This document shows, piece after piece, positions 51,199-61,071 of a stretch of 64,000 bases of DNA. The stretch covers positions 186,001-250,000 of the forward strand of contig JAAYNL010000015.1 of NCBI GenBank assembly GCA_012520845.1, read 5' to 3'. The DNA comes from Thermoplasmatales archaeon (GTDB lineage: Archaea; Thermoplasmatota; Thermoplasmata; Methanomassiliicoccales; Methanomethylophilaceae). Position 1 is the stretch's first letter. Each line of letters begins with the position of its first letter. The notes under the pieces are model-generated. The model did no database searches, was not told the DNA's origin, and saw nothing but the letters and a program-made list of their open reading frames with translations. The translations under genes were made by a program, and so were the position numbers.

Positions 51199-51368
51199 GG
51201 GGGTATAGGCTAACCTGGTAGACTGGCGGGCTCCAGTTATTGGGAGTGATTATGAATGGGTTTGCTGACAGTGATGAGTAACTGGAGCGATGACCCATTA
51301 ATTTCACGGAGGGTAGCTCCCCCCGTGGCAGAAACCCGCTGGTGCGAGTTCAAATCTCGCTGCCCCCA
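51199..51368 (+). tRNA. tRNA-Trp (anticodon CCA) with a 97-nt box C/D-like intron
   Basis: Acceptor GGGGGTA/TGCCCCC, anticodon stem GCGGG/CCCGC with mature loop CTCCAGA, T-arm GCGAG-TTCAAAT-CTCGC, discriminator A; CCA not fully encoded. The D-stem is weak (one mismatch). The intron at the canonical 37/38 site runs 51237-51333 and contains box C/D-type elements. Confidence 0.92.
51237..51333 (+). ncRNA. Intron of tRNA-Trp; box C/D guide RNA for positions 34 and 39
   Basis: Ordered elements: box C-like GTGATTA, guide 1 containing GGGTTT, D' CTGA, C' GTGATGA, guide 2 TAACTGGAGC, and a D-like ATGA. Guide 2 is complementary to GCTCCAGTTA (anticodon plus start of the intron); N+5 from ATGA gives C34. 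Guide 1 pairs AAACCC at the 3' splice region; N+5 from CTGA gives position 39. Matches the known euryarchaeal tRNA-Trp intron guide RNA; D is imperfect. Confidence 0.75.
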
Positions 51369-51475
51369 CCTTCCCTTCCCCTTTCCGCCATATCCGTAAG
51401 GCGCGTGACCGAACGAAAATCGCCACGGGAAAGAGCTTTCGGAACCGCATCGCTTAGCCGTGGCCGCGATGGGCA

Positions 51476-52846
51476 TCAATTCCTGAAACTATGGATCGGC
51501 GCCGGAATCCTGCCGCCGCGGCGGACGAACCCGCCGCAGTCGAAGGCGTTGACCGCCATTACCGGTGAACCGCCGAGGAGGCCGCCGAACTCCGCCATGT
51601 CCCCGACGCCCTTGCCGTGGACGGGCACGACCCTGACGGCCGTGGTCTTGTTGTTGACCATGCCGATGGCCATCTCGTCCGCTATGATCCCGGAGATCGT
51701 CTCCGGCGAAGTGTCACCGGGTATCGCGATCATGTCGAGGCCGACGGAGCACACGCTCGTCATCGCCTCCAGTTTTTCCAGGGTTAGTGCCCCGGCCTCG
51801 ACCGCGGCGACCATGCCCCTGTCCTCGCTGACGGGTATGAAGGCGCCGCTCAGGCCGCCGACGTAGGACGATGCCATGACGCCTCCCTTTTTCACCTGGT
51901 CGTTCAATATTGCGAGGGCCGCCGTGGATCCGGGCGCGCCGGCGTGTTCCAGACCCATCTCCTTCAATATGTCGGCGATGCTGTCGCCGACCGCCGGCGT
52001 CGGGGCCAGGGAAAGGTCGAGTATGCCGAAGGGCACGCCCAGCCTCCTCGATGCCTCCTTGGCGACGAGCTGGCCCGCCCTGGTCACTTTGAACGCGGTT
52101 TTCTTGATGGTCTCGCAAAGGACCTCGAAACTCTCGCCCGGCACCTTGGACACGGCGGTTTTCACCACACCCGGTCCGCTGACGCCGACGTTGATGACGG
52201 AATCGGCCTCGGTCACGCCGTGGAACGCCCCGGCCATGAACGGGTTGTCGTCGGGCGGGTTGCAGAACACCACGAGTTTGGCGCACCCGACGGAGTCGCG
52301 GTCGCCGGTCAGTTCGGACAGTTCCGTTATCTTACGGCCCATGGACAGCACGGCGTCCATGTTGATGCCCGCCTTGGTGGAAGCCAGCCCAACGGAGGAG
52401 CAGACCCGCTCCGTGGAGGAGAGCGCCTCCGGTATCGAATCCATGAGCAGGGCGTCCGCCCTGCCCGCACCCTTCATCACGAGGGCGGAATACCCGCCAA
52501 TGAAGTTGACGCCTATTTCCTCGGCCGCCTCGTCCAGGGCGACGGCCAACTCCACGAAGTCCGCCGGCGTCCTGCAGGCGGAGGCGCCGACCATGGCAAT
52601 GGGGGTGACGGACACCCTCTTGTTGACAATCGGGATGCCGAATTCCATGCCGATCTGGTCGCCGACGGAGACCAGGTCCCTCCCCTTGGAGACCACTTTC
52701 TTTTTTACGTTGGTTTTAAGGCGCCCGAGATTGGAATCGCAGCAATCCATCAGGTTTATGCCCAGCGTGATGGTGCGGACGTCGAGGTGCTCGCGCTCGA
52801 TCATCTCGTTGGTTTCCATCACTTCGTTCAGGCCGATCCTGGGCAT
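51476..52846 (-). CDS. PFL family protein (DUF711, UPF0210)
   Basis: 456 residues: [28 protein letters not shown] opens the family, followed by [15 protein letters not shown] and [17 protein letters not shown], plus [27 protein letters not shown]. Fold related to glycyl-radical proteins without the radical Gly; function unknown. Always paired with the small ACT gene that precedes it here by 4 bases. Confidence 0.92.
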   Translation of the reverse strand: MPRIGLNEVMETNEMIEREHLDVRTITLGINLMDCCDSNLGRLKTNVKKKVVSKGRDLVSVGDQIGMEFGIPIVNKRVSVTPIAMVGASACRTPADFVELAVALDEAAEEIGVNFIGGYSALVMKGAGRADALLMDSIPEALSSTERVCSSVGLASTKAGINMDAVLSMGRKITELSELTGDRDSVGCAKLVVFCNPPDDNPFMAGAFHGVTEADSVINVGVSGPGVVKTAVSKVPGESFEVLCETIKKTAFKVTRAGQLVAKEASRRLGVPFGILDLSLAPTPAVGDSIADILKEMGLEHAGAPGSTAALAILNDQVKKGGVMASSYVGGLSGAFIPVSEDRGMVAAVEAGALTLEKLEAMTSVCSVGLDMIAIPGDTSPETISGIIADEMAIGMVNNKTTAVRVVPVHGKGVGDMAEFGGLLGGSPVMAVNAFDCGGFVRRGGRIPAPIHSFRN

Positions 52847-52850
52847 GGCA

Positions 52851-53123
52851 TCAGATCCTGTGCATCATGTTGAAGATCTCTTCCTGCTGCGCCTTGATGA
52901 CGCACCCGAGTTCCCTGCCGACGGCGTCGAGCTCCGCGGACAGGGTGGCGAAGTCGCCGGTGTACGTGGACGTGTCCACGATCATCATCATGTTGATGTA
53001 TTCCTGCACGGTGGTCTGCGCGATGTCCAGGATGTTGATCCCGTTGTCCGCGAAGTAGGTGCAGACGCGGGCGATGATGCCCACCATGTCCTTGCCGACG
53101 AGCGTCACTATGGTCCTTTTCAT
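52851..53123 (-). CDS. ACT domain protein (UPF0237)
   Basis: 90 residues. [48 protein letters not shown] is an ACT beta-alpha fold that senses an amino acid. The pair ACT-DUF711 is conserved across bacteria and archaea. Follows cimA by 4 bases, so it joins the isoleucine-related operon. Confidence 0.92.
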   Translation of the reverse strand: MKRTIVTLVGKDMVGIIARVCTYFADNGINILDIAQTTVQEYINMMMIVDTSTYTGDFATLSAELDAVGRELGCVIKAQQEEIFNMMHRI

Positions 53124-53127
53124 GTTA

Positions 53128-54687
53128 TCACTCCCCGCTCCGTGGGGCGAGGGCGTATTCTATGGAGTCGGACAGCGCTATGAGGGACGCTTCTATAACG
53201 TTGTCGGAGACGCCGACCGTCGTCCAGATGCCCTTGCCGTCCGTGGAAGTGATCAGGACGCGGACGGCCGCCGCGGTGGCGGCCTTCTCGTCCAAGACCC
53301 GGACTTTGTAATCGGTCAGTCGGACGTCCGCTAGCTGCGGGTAGAATTTGGTGAGGGCCTTCCTCAGGGCGTTGTCCAGGGCGTTGACCGGGCCGTTCCC
53401 GTCCGAGGCGGTGTGCTCCTCGTTGCCGGAACGGTCCCTGACCTTGATGCTGGCTTCCGATTTGATCCCGGAGGACGAGGCCTCGTCCATGTGCAGGCGG
53501 AAGCCGGCGATCTCGAAAGGCCTCTCATACCCGGGGGTCATGCGGTCGACGATTAGGCGGAAGCTGGCGTCGGCGCCCTCGAACTGGTAGCCGGCGGCCT
53601 CCATCTCCTTGACGCGGTTGGTCACTTCCGTGACGGTTTCCATGTCCGGGTCCAGGCCCATGCCCCGCATCTTCTCCATGATCGTGGCCCTGCCGGCCAT
53701 GTCCGATACCAAAAGGCGGCGGCGGTTCCCGACCCGGTCCGGGGCGACGTGCTCGTAGGTGTCCGGGGCCTTGAGGACGGCGCTGATGTGCATCCCGCCC
53801 TTGTGGGCGAAGGCCTTGTCGCCGACGTACGGCATGTGGGCCTGGTGCCTGATGTTGGCGCTCTCGGAGACGAAGCGGCTGACCCCGGTGAGCATGGACA
53901 TGTTCACGTTCGGCAGGGATTTGCCCATCTTCAGGACCAGGGCTGGTATTATGGAGCACAGGTTGGCGTTGCCGCACCTTTCCCCGATGCCGTTTATCGT
54001 CCCCTGGACCATGGTAGCCCCCGACTCCACGGCGGCGAGGCTGCAGGCGACGCCGAGTTCCGAATCGTTGTGGCTGTGGATGCCCACGGGCACGCCGGGG
54101 CAATGTGCCAGCACATCCTCGGTGGCTTTCCGTACCTCCGAGGGCATGCTTCCCCCGTTGGTGTCGCAAAGCACGAGCCACGAGGCGCCGGCGTCCGCGG
54201 CGGCCTTGAGGACGGACAACGCGTAACCGGGGTTGGCCTTCCAGCCGTCGAAGAAGTGCTCCGCGTCGAAGACGACGCTTTTGCCTTGGGAAACCAGATA
54301 GGCGACGCTGTCCGAGACCATCTCCAGGTTTTCTTCGAGGGTGGTGCCGAGCGCGTCGCGGACGTGGTAGTCCCAGGACTTGCCGAATATGCAGACGGTG
54401 TCGCCGGATTCCGCGAGGATTTTCAGGCCCGGGTCCTCCGCGGCCTTGGCGTTGATGCGGCGGGTGCTGCCGAAGGCGACGGCAACCTTCGGGTGGGTTT
54501 CCGAGACGACGCGGTTGAACTCCTCGTCCTTGGGGTTCGCGGCAGGCATCCCGGTCTCGATGAAATCGACGCCGAAACGGACCAGCTCGTGGAACACGGC
54601 CAGCTTGTCCGCGACGGAGAACGAGACGCCCTCCATCTGCGCCCCGTCCCGGAGCGTGGTGTCGTAGACGTAAACCCTGTCGGTCAT
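53128..54687 (-). CDS. cimA: (R)-citramalate synthase
   Basis: It condenses acetyl-CoA with pyruvate, the entry to isoleucine in many methanogens. 519 residues. HMGL-like barrel: [59 protein letters not shown]-terminal regulatory LeuA_dimer domain from about residue 400. The length fits CimA rather than IPM or homocitrate synthase. The ATG overlaps the hom stop. Confidence 0.92.
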   Translation of the reverse strand: MTDRVYVYDTTLRDGAQMEGVSFSVADKLAVFHELVRFGVDFIETGMPAANPKDEEFNRVVSETHPKVAVAFGSTRRINAKAAEDPGLKILAESGDTVCIFGKSWDYHVRDALGTTLEENLEMVSDSVAYLVSQGKSVVFDAEHFFDGWKANPGYALSVLKAAADAGASWLVLCDTNGGSMPSEVRKATEDVLAHCPGVPVGIHSHNDSELGVACSLAAVESGATMVQGTINGIGERCGNANLCSIIPALVLKMGKSLPNVNMSMLTGVSRFVSESANIRHQAHMPYVGDKAFAHKGGMHISAVLKAPDTYEHVAPDRVGNRRRLLVSDMAGRATIMEKMRGMGLDPDMETVTEVTNRVKEMEAAGYQFEGADASFRLIVDRMTPGYERPFEIAGFRLHMDEASSSGIKSEASIKVRDRSGNEEHTASDGNGPVNALDNALRKALTKFYPQLADVRLTDYKVRVLDEKAATAAAVRVLITSTDGKGIWTTVGVSDNVIEASLIALSDSIEYALAPRSGE

Positions 54688-55685
54688 TTCCTGGATTCCA
54701 TTATGGAGATGAGGTCGCTCAGTATCGCCGAGGCGGTCTCGTGCTTGCCGGCGCCGCGGCCGGAAACGGTTATCGGGCCGGCGAGGTCGGTGAGGACCTG
54801 GGCGGTGTTCAGCGTCCCGGATATGGCGAGGGCGTGGCCCTTGGGCACGAGCCTCGGGGCCACCTCCAGCCTGTCGTCGGAAACCTCGCCGATCAGCCTT
54901 ATGACCATGCCGCGCTCCGCGGCCATGGCGACGGCCTCGGGGGTTATGGCGGTGATGCCGGTGACGGACACGTCCCTTATGGTGACGGCCCTGTCGAATA
55001 TGGAGTTGGCCAGGATCGCCACCTTGCTGGCGGCGTCTATGCCCTCTATGTCGTAGGTCGGGTCCGCCTCGGCGTAACCGAGCTGCTGCGCCTCGCGCAG
55101 GGCCTGGGAGAACGGCAGCCCCGTGTCCATCCTGGAGAGTATGTAGTTGCAGGTGCCGTTCAGTATGCCCCTGATCGACTTGATTCTCTGGCCGGCGAGG
55201 GCGGTGTGGCACAGCGAGATTATCGGCATGGCGCCGCCGACCGAGCCCTCGTATTTCAGTATGCAGCCGTTTTCCTCGGCCAGTTTCGCCAAGGCTGGGT
55301 ATTCAAGAGCCAGCGGGCCCTTGTTGACGGTCACCACGTCCTTCCCCGAGGCGAGGGCGTGCCTTATGTTGGCCAAGCCCTCCCCGCCGTTTTCTATGTC
55401 GGTGGGGGAGGTCTCAATGAGGACGTCGTAGTCCGTCATGTCCATTATCTCGGTGACGGGTTTCCCGTCGCGGGCGTTGGGGCCGCACTTGCCGCTGTTG
55501 GTTTTGGTGGCGAGGACGCAGAACCCGCAAAGGCTTTTTTTGTCGATGTTGAAACTGGACGAATCGACAACCCCGACGACCGAAATCGACGCATCATAAT
55601 TGTCTTTAAGGTATTTTTCCTTCAACAGAAGAATCTCGAAAACGCCTTGCCCGACCGTCCCGAAACCGCTCAGGAACACCTTCAT
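54684..55685 (-). CDS. hom: Homoserine dehydrogenase
   Basis: It reduces aspartate semialdehyde to homoserine for threonine, methionine and isoleucine. 333 residues without a C-terminal ACT domain. NAD-binding [12 protein letters not shown], catalytic region [13 protein letters not shown] and [31 protein letters not shown] separate ACT protein precedes it and probably gives feedback control. Confidence 0.94.
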   Translation of the reverse strand: MKVFLSGFGTVGQGVFEILLLKEKYLKDNYDASISVVGVVDSSSFNIDKKSLCGFCVLATKTNSGKCGPNARDGKPVTEIMDMTDYDVLIETSPTDIENGGEGLANIRHALASGKDVVTVNKGPLALEYPALAKLAEENGCILKYEGSVGGAMPIISLCHTALAGQRIKSIRGILNGTCNYILSRMDTGLPFSQALREAQQLGYAEADPTYDIEGIDAASKVAILANSIFDRAVTIRDVSVTGITAITPEAVAMAAERGMVIRLIGEVSDDRLEVAPRLVPKGHALAISGTLNTAQVLTDLAGPITVSGRGAGKHETASAILSDLISIMESRK

Positions 55686-56179
55686 CAGTCCAACCCCCTT
55701 ATGCAGGCGGCGCCGGCTTTCTTGCAGGCCTTGCCGATGTAATCATCGAGCGAGCGCAGGTCGTCCTGGGATTTCGCTTTGATGGAAACCATCACCGTGT
55801 GCACCTTGCTGCCGGCGCCGGATGACGACCTGACGTACAGGGAGTGCACCGGGACCTTGGAGTCCGCGATCATCTTCTCCACGGCTGACGACGGCATGCC
55901 GCCTATGATGAGGTAGTCTATGGAATGGGTCTCCACAATGGAATCCACCCTGGCGACGACCACGTCGTTGGCCTCCCACGTGGCCTTGATTTTCTCCAAC
56001 TCGTCCGGTCCGACGGAAAAGGTGATGTTGACGCCGATCCGCCCGTCGATGACCCTGTCCCTGTTGTGGACGACGCCAACGATGTTGCCACCGCACGAGG
56101 ATATGGGTTCCAGAGATCTAATCAAGGTGCCTGGAATGTCAAGTACGTGGATTTCAGCGTTAATCATGTACACACGCAT
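55685..56179 (-). CDS. ACT domain regulatory protein linked to homoserine dehydrogenase
   Basis: 164 residues: an N-terminal ACT module ([36 protein letters not shown]) and a second domain of similar size ([31 protein letters not shown]). One-base overlap with hom; a stand-alone sensor for threonine or isoleucine is likely. First gene of ACT-hom-cimA-ACT-DUF711. Confidence 0.85.
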   Translation of the reverse strand: MRVYMINAEIHVLDIPGTLIRSLEPISSCGGNIVGVVHNRDRVIDGRIGVNITFSVGPDELEKIKATWEANDVVVARVDSIVETHSIDYLIIGGMPSSAVEKMIADSKVPVHSLYVRSSSGAGSKVHTVMVSIKAKSQDDLRSLDDYIGKACKKAGAACIRGLD

Positions 56180-56288
56180 TAAAGAGGGGCTTATATAGGT
56201 TTACGTCTCCCGCCCGTTTCGGGTAGAGGCCCTCGGACATCTGCCGCTGGATGCAAAACGATATATCGCTAAACACCTACGCCTCCGC

Positions 56289-57200
56289 ATGAAAAGGAAC
56301 ATAATCTCCGTTCTCGACATGAAGGACGACATGCACCAGCTCGTCGACCTGGCGATAAAGCTGAAGGCGGAGCGCGGCAACCACGGGGACCCCCTGAAGG
56401 GGAAGTCGCTGGCGATGATATTCGAGAAGCCCAGCACCCGCACCCGCATTTCCTTCGACGTGGCCATAAGCGAGCTGGGCGGCCACCCGCTGTACATCCA
56501 CTCCGGCGATTCCCAGATGGGCCACGGGGAGACGGTGGAGGACACCGCCCGCGTGATGAGCCGCTTCGTCCACGGCATCATGTACCGGGCCTACGACTAC
56601 AAGATCATGGACCGCCTCGGCGACGCGGCCACCGTCCCGGTGATAAGCGGCCTGGACAACCTGGAGCACCCGTGCCAGGCCCTGGCGGACATGATGACCA
56701 TCAAGGAGATCAAGGGCGGCTTCAAGGGGCGTAAGTTCGTATACCTGGGCGACGGCAACAACGTCTGCAACTCCCTTCTCTACGCCTGCGCCATAATGGG
56801 CATCGACATGGTAGCCTGCTGCCCGGCGGTCCGCATGCCCAACGCCGAGATCATGCTCGGCGCCGCCCGCATAGCGGAGGAGAACGGCAGCCGGATAGAG
56901 GCCTCACACAAGCCGTACGAGGCGTGCAAGGACGCGGACGTGCTGTACACCGACACCTGGATATCCATGGGCGACGACACCCCCGTGGAGACGGCGACGC
57001 GCATATTCATGCCGTACCAGATCAACAAGGACCTGTTGGCCGTGGCCAAGCCGGACTGCATCGTGATGCACTGCCTGCCCGCCCACCGCAACATGGAGAT
57101 CACCGACGAGGTGATGGACGGCCCCAACAGCGTGGTGTTCGACCAGGCAGAGAACAGGCTCCACGCCCAGAAGGCCGTCCTGTACACGCTGCTCAAATGA
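56289..57200 (+). CDS. argF: Ornithine carbamoyltransferase
   Basis: It makes citrulline from ornithine and carbamoyl phosphate. 303 residues. Carbamoyl phosphate site KPSTRTRISFDVAISELGG, HPCQALADMMT, ornithine-binding and C-terminal motif HCLPAHRN with the catalytic Cys. 8-bp overlap with the convergent nuclease gene. Confidence 0.95.
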   Translation: MKRNIISVLDMKDDMHQLVDLAIKLKAERGNHGDPLKGKSLAMIFEKPSTRTRISFDVAISELGGHPLYIHSGDSQMGHGETVEDTARVMSRFVHGIMYRAYDYKIMDRLGDAATVPVISGLDNLEHPCQALADMMTIKEIKGGFKGRKFVYLGDGNNVCNSLLYACAIMGIDMVACCPAVRMPNAEIMLGAARIAEENGSRIEASHKPYEACKDADVLYTDTWISMGDDTPVETATRIFMPYQINKDLLAVAKPDCIVMHCLPAHRNMEITDEVMDGPNSVVFDQAENRLHAQKAVLYTLLK

Positions 57201-58587
57201 GCTGGGCGAGGACGATGTCCTCGACGGCGTCGAGGAATCTCTCCACGGCGTCGGCGGGAATGGTGGCGCCGGCGGCCACGGCGTGGCCGCCCCCGTCGCC
57301 GCCGACGTGGTTGGCCGCGGCGTTCATCACGAACGAGAGGTCGAGCCCCTTTGAGACCAGGGACCTGTCCGCCCTTGCCGACACCTTCTTGCCGCCGTCA
57401 CTGTCGGCGAAGGCGATCATCGGCATGTCCCAGTTCCCGTCGTTGAGCAGCATGCCCGCGACGATGCCGACGACCGTGTCCCGGATGGCGTCCCCGGAAT
57501 CGAAATAGCGGACGACCCTGCGGGTCCTGACCAGGCCGTTTTTCTTGACGTAATCCAGGGCCCCGGCGATGTTGCGCCGGTGCGCCGCCCTGTTCTCCTT
57601 GGCCGCCTCCACGGCCCCGGGCTCGCCCAGGCATATGCCGAGACCGGTCTCCGCGTCGTCGTACCTCCCGCAGGAGTTCAGCAGCGTGGCGAATTCCTTC
57701 GCGTCGCCCATGCCGCGGGCCCGGCCGGGCACGTCGTAGTTCTCGCCGAAGACCTTCCCCGCGTCGTCAGCGGACAAAAGTGCCAGCAGGGCGCCGGATA
57801 TCCTTTCCGCCTCGTCGGGGGAGAGGTCCTTCCACGACCTTCTGGAACCGTCGGAATTCCTTTCCTCGACGCCCAACTCCTCAAGGAACCTGGAGCAGGC
57901 GACGCCGTCGCCGGAGAGGCCGGGGACGGCGGGGTCGGACGAATACTGAAGGAACTGCCTGATAGGGCGGGTGTCCCTGCCGAAGAACCTGGGGCCGCGG
58001 GCCACCTCGATGCCCCCCGTGGCGACGGCGTCGTTCAGTATTTCCCTGTTAATCCCGACGAGGCCGGAGTCCTTGGAGTCCTGCAAATCCCCGCAGGCGC
58101 CTATCACGGCCAGGTACGCCAGGTCCGCGTTGGCGGGGTCGACCGCCCTGGACACGAGGTATGTCACGCCGGCGCCGGAGATCTCCGTGGAGCCGTCGAA
58201 TCCGAACTCGTGGGGATTCACGTGCACGACGGCGTTGAAACTGTCAAGCTGGGTCTGTCCCTTCCTCCAGTTCCTTTCGGGCACGTGGTGGTCAGTCACG
58301 AGCACGCCGTCCCTTTTGATCGACGACAGGTACCCGCTGCCCAGATCCACGATCCATACGAGGGATTCGGGGGAGGAGTTGACGTCCCCGGCGGCGTCCC
58401 CGTCGAATTTGGGGTAGAATCCCACGCGGCGCTTCTTGCCGAGCCTGTCCAGGGTGAGGGCGGCTATGGCCGCGGCGGAGATCCCGTCGGCGTCTATGTG
58501 CGCCACGACGAAGACGTCGTCCGCCGCGGCGACCCTCTCGGCGCCCCTGGCGCAGGCGTCCATGAACCCCTTCAGTCGGTCAGGCAC
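57193..58587 (-). CDS. GINS-associated nuclease / RecJ-like DHH phosphoesterase
   Basis: 464 residues. DHH domain: VAHIDADGISAAAIAAL (motif I), IVDLG (II), TDHHVPE (III), and the ACGDLQDSK segment. C-terminal DHHA1: NAAANHVGGDGGGHAVAAGATIP. Archaeal homologs act in replication as GAN (5'-3' DNA exonuclease) or Cdc45-like helper; a GTG start overlaps the preceding nuclease gene. Confidence 0.9.
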   Translation of the reverse strand: MPDRLKGFMDACARGAERVAAADDVFVVAHIDADGISAAAIAALTLDRLGKKRRVGFYPKFDGDAAGDVNSSPESLVWIVDLGSGYLSSIKRDGVLVTDHHVPERNWRKGQTQLDSFNAVVHVNPHEFGFDGSTEISGAGVTYLVSRAVDPANADLAYLAVIGACGDLQDSKDSGLVGINREILNDAVATGGIEVARGPRFFGRDTRPIRQFLQYSSDPAVPGLSGDGVACSRFLEELGVEERNSDGSRRSWKDLSPDEAERISGALLALLSADDAGKVFGENYDVPGRARGMGDAKEFATLLNSCGRYDDAETGLGICLGEPGAVEAAKENRAAHRRNIAGALDYVKKNGLVRTRRVVRYFDSGDAIRDTVVGIVAGMLLNDGNWDMPMIAFADSDGGKKVSARADRSLVSKGLDLSFVMNAAANHVGGDGGGHAVAAGATIPADAVERFLDAVEDIVLAQLI

Positions 58588-59323
58588 GGGAGAGCCTCCC
58601 GTAAATGATGTCGGCTATGGCGGCAAGGTTTTCGGTGTCGGCCCTGTTGTATTCGGTCAGCAGTTCCAGCGCCGCGTCGTCGTTGTGCCTTTCCCAACGT
58701 TTCCACAGCCTGACCGCCTCCGCCCCGTCGACCCGGGCAAGATGCCCTTCCCTGCCGATGCCCAGCGCCGACTCGACGCCGGCGAGGCCGCCCCTCAGCC
58801 CGGCTTTCCTGCCGGCGAAGCGCAGGTCCATGTTGGGCATCCCCAGGTCCACCCCTGGAAACTCGCCTCTGAGCATGGGGACGTCGAAGCACTTGCCGTT
58901 GAACGTGACCAGGAGCGGCGCGCCGTCCAAGGCGTCGGAGAGCCTCCCGGCGGTCAGGTCCCTGCCCCGGGTCAGCGTGACGGTATAGCCGCCCCTGTGG
59001 ACGGACACCATCGTCACGACCGCGCCCGCATGCAAACCGTCCGTCTCTATGTCCAGGAAGGCCGCGTCCCCGCCGAACCTGCCGAAGAGCCTCCATTCCT
59101 CGTTGCCGGGGAGCATGGCGGCCAACTCCCTCGTTTCCCCGGCCTCGAGGTGCCCGACGGCGGTTTCCAGGCAACGGTCGCATTCCGCCTTCCTGCGCGG
59201 GTTCATCGCGGGTACCGAATCCGCGTCCAGAAAGCCGTACCAGTCGAGGACGCCGCAGGAGATTATCCTCTCCTCCGTCTTGGGCCCGACCCCCGGCAGG
59301 ATCCTGAACGTCCTCGAAATCAT
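58580..59323 (-). CDS. Ribonuclease H-like 3'-5' exonuclease (YprB/DnaQ-like)
   Basis: 247 residues. Residues 5-25 hold a helix-hairpin-helix-like LPGVGPKTEERIISCG for DNA contact. The exonuclease core has AFLDIETDG (motif I), LVTFNGKCFDVPML (II) and LLTEYNRADTENLAAI (III, metal Asp). Operon with the GAN-like gene, 8-bp overlap, so likely a pair in DNA repair or replication. Confidence 0.85.
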   Translation of the reverse strand: MISRTFRILPGVGPKTEERIISCGVLDWYGFLDADSVPAMNPRRKAECDRCLETAVGHLEAGETRELAAMLPGNEEWRLFGRFGGDAAFLDIETDGLHAGAVVTMVSVHRGGYTVTLTRGRDLTAGRLSDALDGAPLLVTFNGKCFDVPMLRGEFPGVDLGMPNMDLRFAGRKAGLRGGLAGVESALGIGREGHLARVDGAEAVRLWKRWERHNDDAALELLTEYNRADTENLAAIADIIYGRLSRA

Positions 59324-59398
59324 GGCGCACGCCTATGAGGGGACCGTTAAAAACCTTATCTCCCTACCTTTTTACCCGACCCCCTCATATCCCGGGCC

Positions 59399-60124
59399 GT
59401 GGACGTGTTGGAGATAGCCCCCGGGGTCTCGGCGACCAAGGATTTCTGCCTTCTGGTGGGCGACGGCCCGACGATGGTGGTGGGCGACCTGCACCTGGGG
59501 TATGAAAAGGCCCTCGAGTCCGACGGCCTGCACATACCGAGGTTCAACACCGCTTCGGTCCGCGAGGGCCTGAACCGCGCCATCTCCGACCACTCCCCGG
59601 AGTCCATAGTGTTGCTGGGCGACATAAAGCACGATTTCAGGAGGCCGGAGCGGGAGGTGAGGGAGGAGGTCCTCGGCGTCCTGGAACTCCTCGTGGACAC
59701 CGCGGACGTGGCCGTGGTTCGCGGGAACCACGACAACTTCCTGCAGAACATACTGTCCGACCTCGGCCTGTTCGCCACGGACCACATCGACGTACACGGA
59801 TACAGGCTGGAGCACGGCCACGAGGATTCCGGGGCGCGGCCGGTCATAATCGGCCACGAGCACCCGTCCGTGAGGATCCGGGGGTCGGTGCACGGGGACG
59901 TGAAGATCCCGTGCTTCCTGCATTTCGAAAAGGAGGGGATAGTCGTGGTGCCGCCCTTCAGCCCGTTTCCCCTGGGCAGCGACCTGTCGCCCTCCGACCC
60001 AGGGCAGTTCATGTCCCCCGCATGCAGGGCCGCCGACGCGGAATCGGCGCGGGTCTACGGCGTCACGGAGATAGGCGTCCTCGACCTCGGGGCGCTTGGG
60101 GGAATCAAGGATTTGGAACTATGA
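59399..60124 (+). CDS. Calcineurin-like metallophosphoesterase
   Basis: 241 residues. Metal motifs in order: GDLHLGY, GDIKHDF, GNHDN, GHEHPS. Matches the archaeal family COG1407 (ICC-like phosphoesterases), often beside DNA-repair genes. GTG start, the only in-frame candidate near the promoter. Substrate unknown. Confidence 0.9.
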   Translation: MDVLEIAPGVSATKDFCLLVGDGPTMVVGDLHLGYEKALESDGLHIPRFNTASVREGLNRAISDHSPESIVLLGDIKHDFRRPEREVREEVLGVLELLVDTADVAVVRGNHDNFLQNILSDLGLFATDHIDVHGYRLEHGHEDSGARPVIIGHEHPSVRIRGSVHGDVKIPCFLHFEKEGIVVVPPFSPFPLGSDLSPSDPGQFMSPACRAADAESARVYGVTEIGVLDLGALGGIKDLEL

Positions 60125-60149
60125 AAATCAACCCCGTTAAATAGATAGT

Positions 60150-60202
60150 TTTATAAACTCTATAATACGCGCGACTATATGAGATATGGATATTCAATCC
60201 AT
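60150..60202 (+). promoter_or_regulatory. Promoter and palindrome upstream of the corrinoid protein gene
   Basis: TTTATAAA (60150-60157) and TATAATA (about 60161) are TATA candidates. ATGGAT-ATTCA-ATCCAT (60186-60202) is an inverted repeat about 70 bases before the ATG. If the first TATA is used the mRNA leader is about 90 bases. Confidence 0.45.
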
Positions 60203-60271
60203 CCATAAAAGGGTTTAATATGGTGGTTGGAAATCAACACACAACATCCGGCGACGGATGGAGGAAATAAA

Positions 60272-60910
60272 ATGAGCGCAGAAATGGACAAACTCATAGA
60301 CATCGTCGTGACTGGGAAAATCAAGGAAGCCAAGGACGCCACTCAGGCGTGCCTTGATGCCGGGCACGGCCCGAAGGACATAGTCTTCGAAGGCCTTTCC
60401 AAAGCGATGGCCATCGTTGGCGACAAATACGCCGCCAAGCAGTACTACCTGCCCCAGGTGTTGCTTTCCGCCAACACCCTGTATCAGGGTCTGAACCTCG
60501 TTCTCCCCATGCTTGAGGGCGAGGGCGGCGCCGGTAAGGGCACCGTCGTGATCGCGGTCGTCGAGGGCGACGTACACGACATCGGCAAGAACATCGTCAA
60601 GGCCATGCTGACCGGCCTCGGCCTGACCATCCACGACCTCGGCAAGGACGTCCCCGTCAAGGACTTCATCGCCAAGGCCAAGGAGACCAACGCCCAGATC
60701 ATCGCCGAGTCCACCCTCATGACCCCCACCCTGGCGGCCATGAAGGAGATGGAGAGCGTCCTCAAGGAAGAGGGCCTCAAGGGCAAGGTCAAGACGATGG
60801 TCGGCGGCGGCGCCACCTCCAAGGAGTTCGCCGACCAGATCGGTGCGGACGGTTGGTCCTACGACGCCGTCGAGGCGTCCCAGCTGGCCTCCAAGCTCCT
60901 GGGCCTCTGA
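60272..60910 (+). CDS. Methyltransferase cognate corrinoid protein (MtbC/MtmC/MttC family)
   Basis: It carries the methyl group from a methylamine-type methyltransferase to the MtbA-type enzyme. 212 residues. Helical cap at the N-terminus, then the B12 domain with DVHDIGKNIV (DxHxxG; the His binds Co) and LGKDVPVKDF, STLMTPTLAAM and VGGGATSKEF. RBS GGAGGAAA. Which methyltransferase it serves is not in the window. Confidence 0.93.
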   Translation: MSAEMDKLIDIVVTGKIKEAKDATQACLDAGHGPKDIVFEGLSKAMAIVGDKYAAKQYYLPQVLLSANTLYQGLNLVLPMLEGEGGAGKGTVVIAVVEGDVHDIGKNIVKAMLTGLGLTIHDLGKDVPVKDFIAKAKETNAQIIAESTLMTPTLAAMKEMESVLKEEGLKGKVKTMVGGGATSKEFADQIGADGWSYDAVEASQLASKLLGL

Positions 60911-60913
60911 AAC

Positions 60914-60928
60914 CCGGAAGGGTTCCGG
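60914..60928 (+). terminator. Possible terminator after the corrinoid gene
   Basis: CCGGAA-GGG-TTCCGG perfect 6-bp stem 3 bases after the stop, with a T/C-rich run (CCCCTTTTCCTTTCC) about 18 bases later. May reduce readthrough into the next gene. Confidence 0.45.
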
Positions 60929-61071
60929 AAACCAGCACAAACCCCTTTTCCTTTCCATCTTTCCACTTTTGGTGGCCACAGCCGCTTGGCGTCGCGCGTC
61001 GGATGTACCGTATAACTTTTTCAATGGGTTATACGGCATGTTTTAATAGGGAACCAGACTAACATTTCCGC

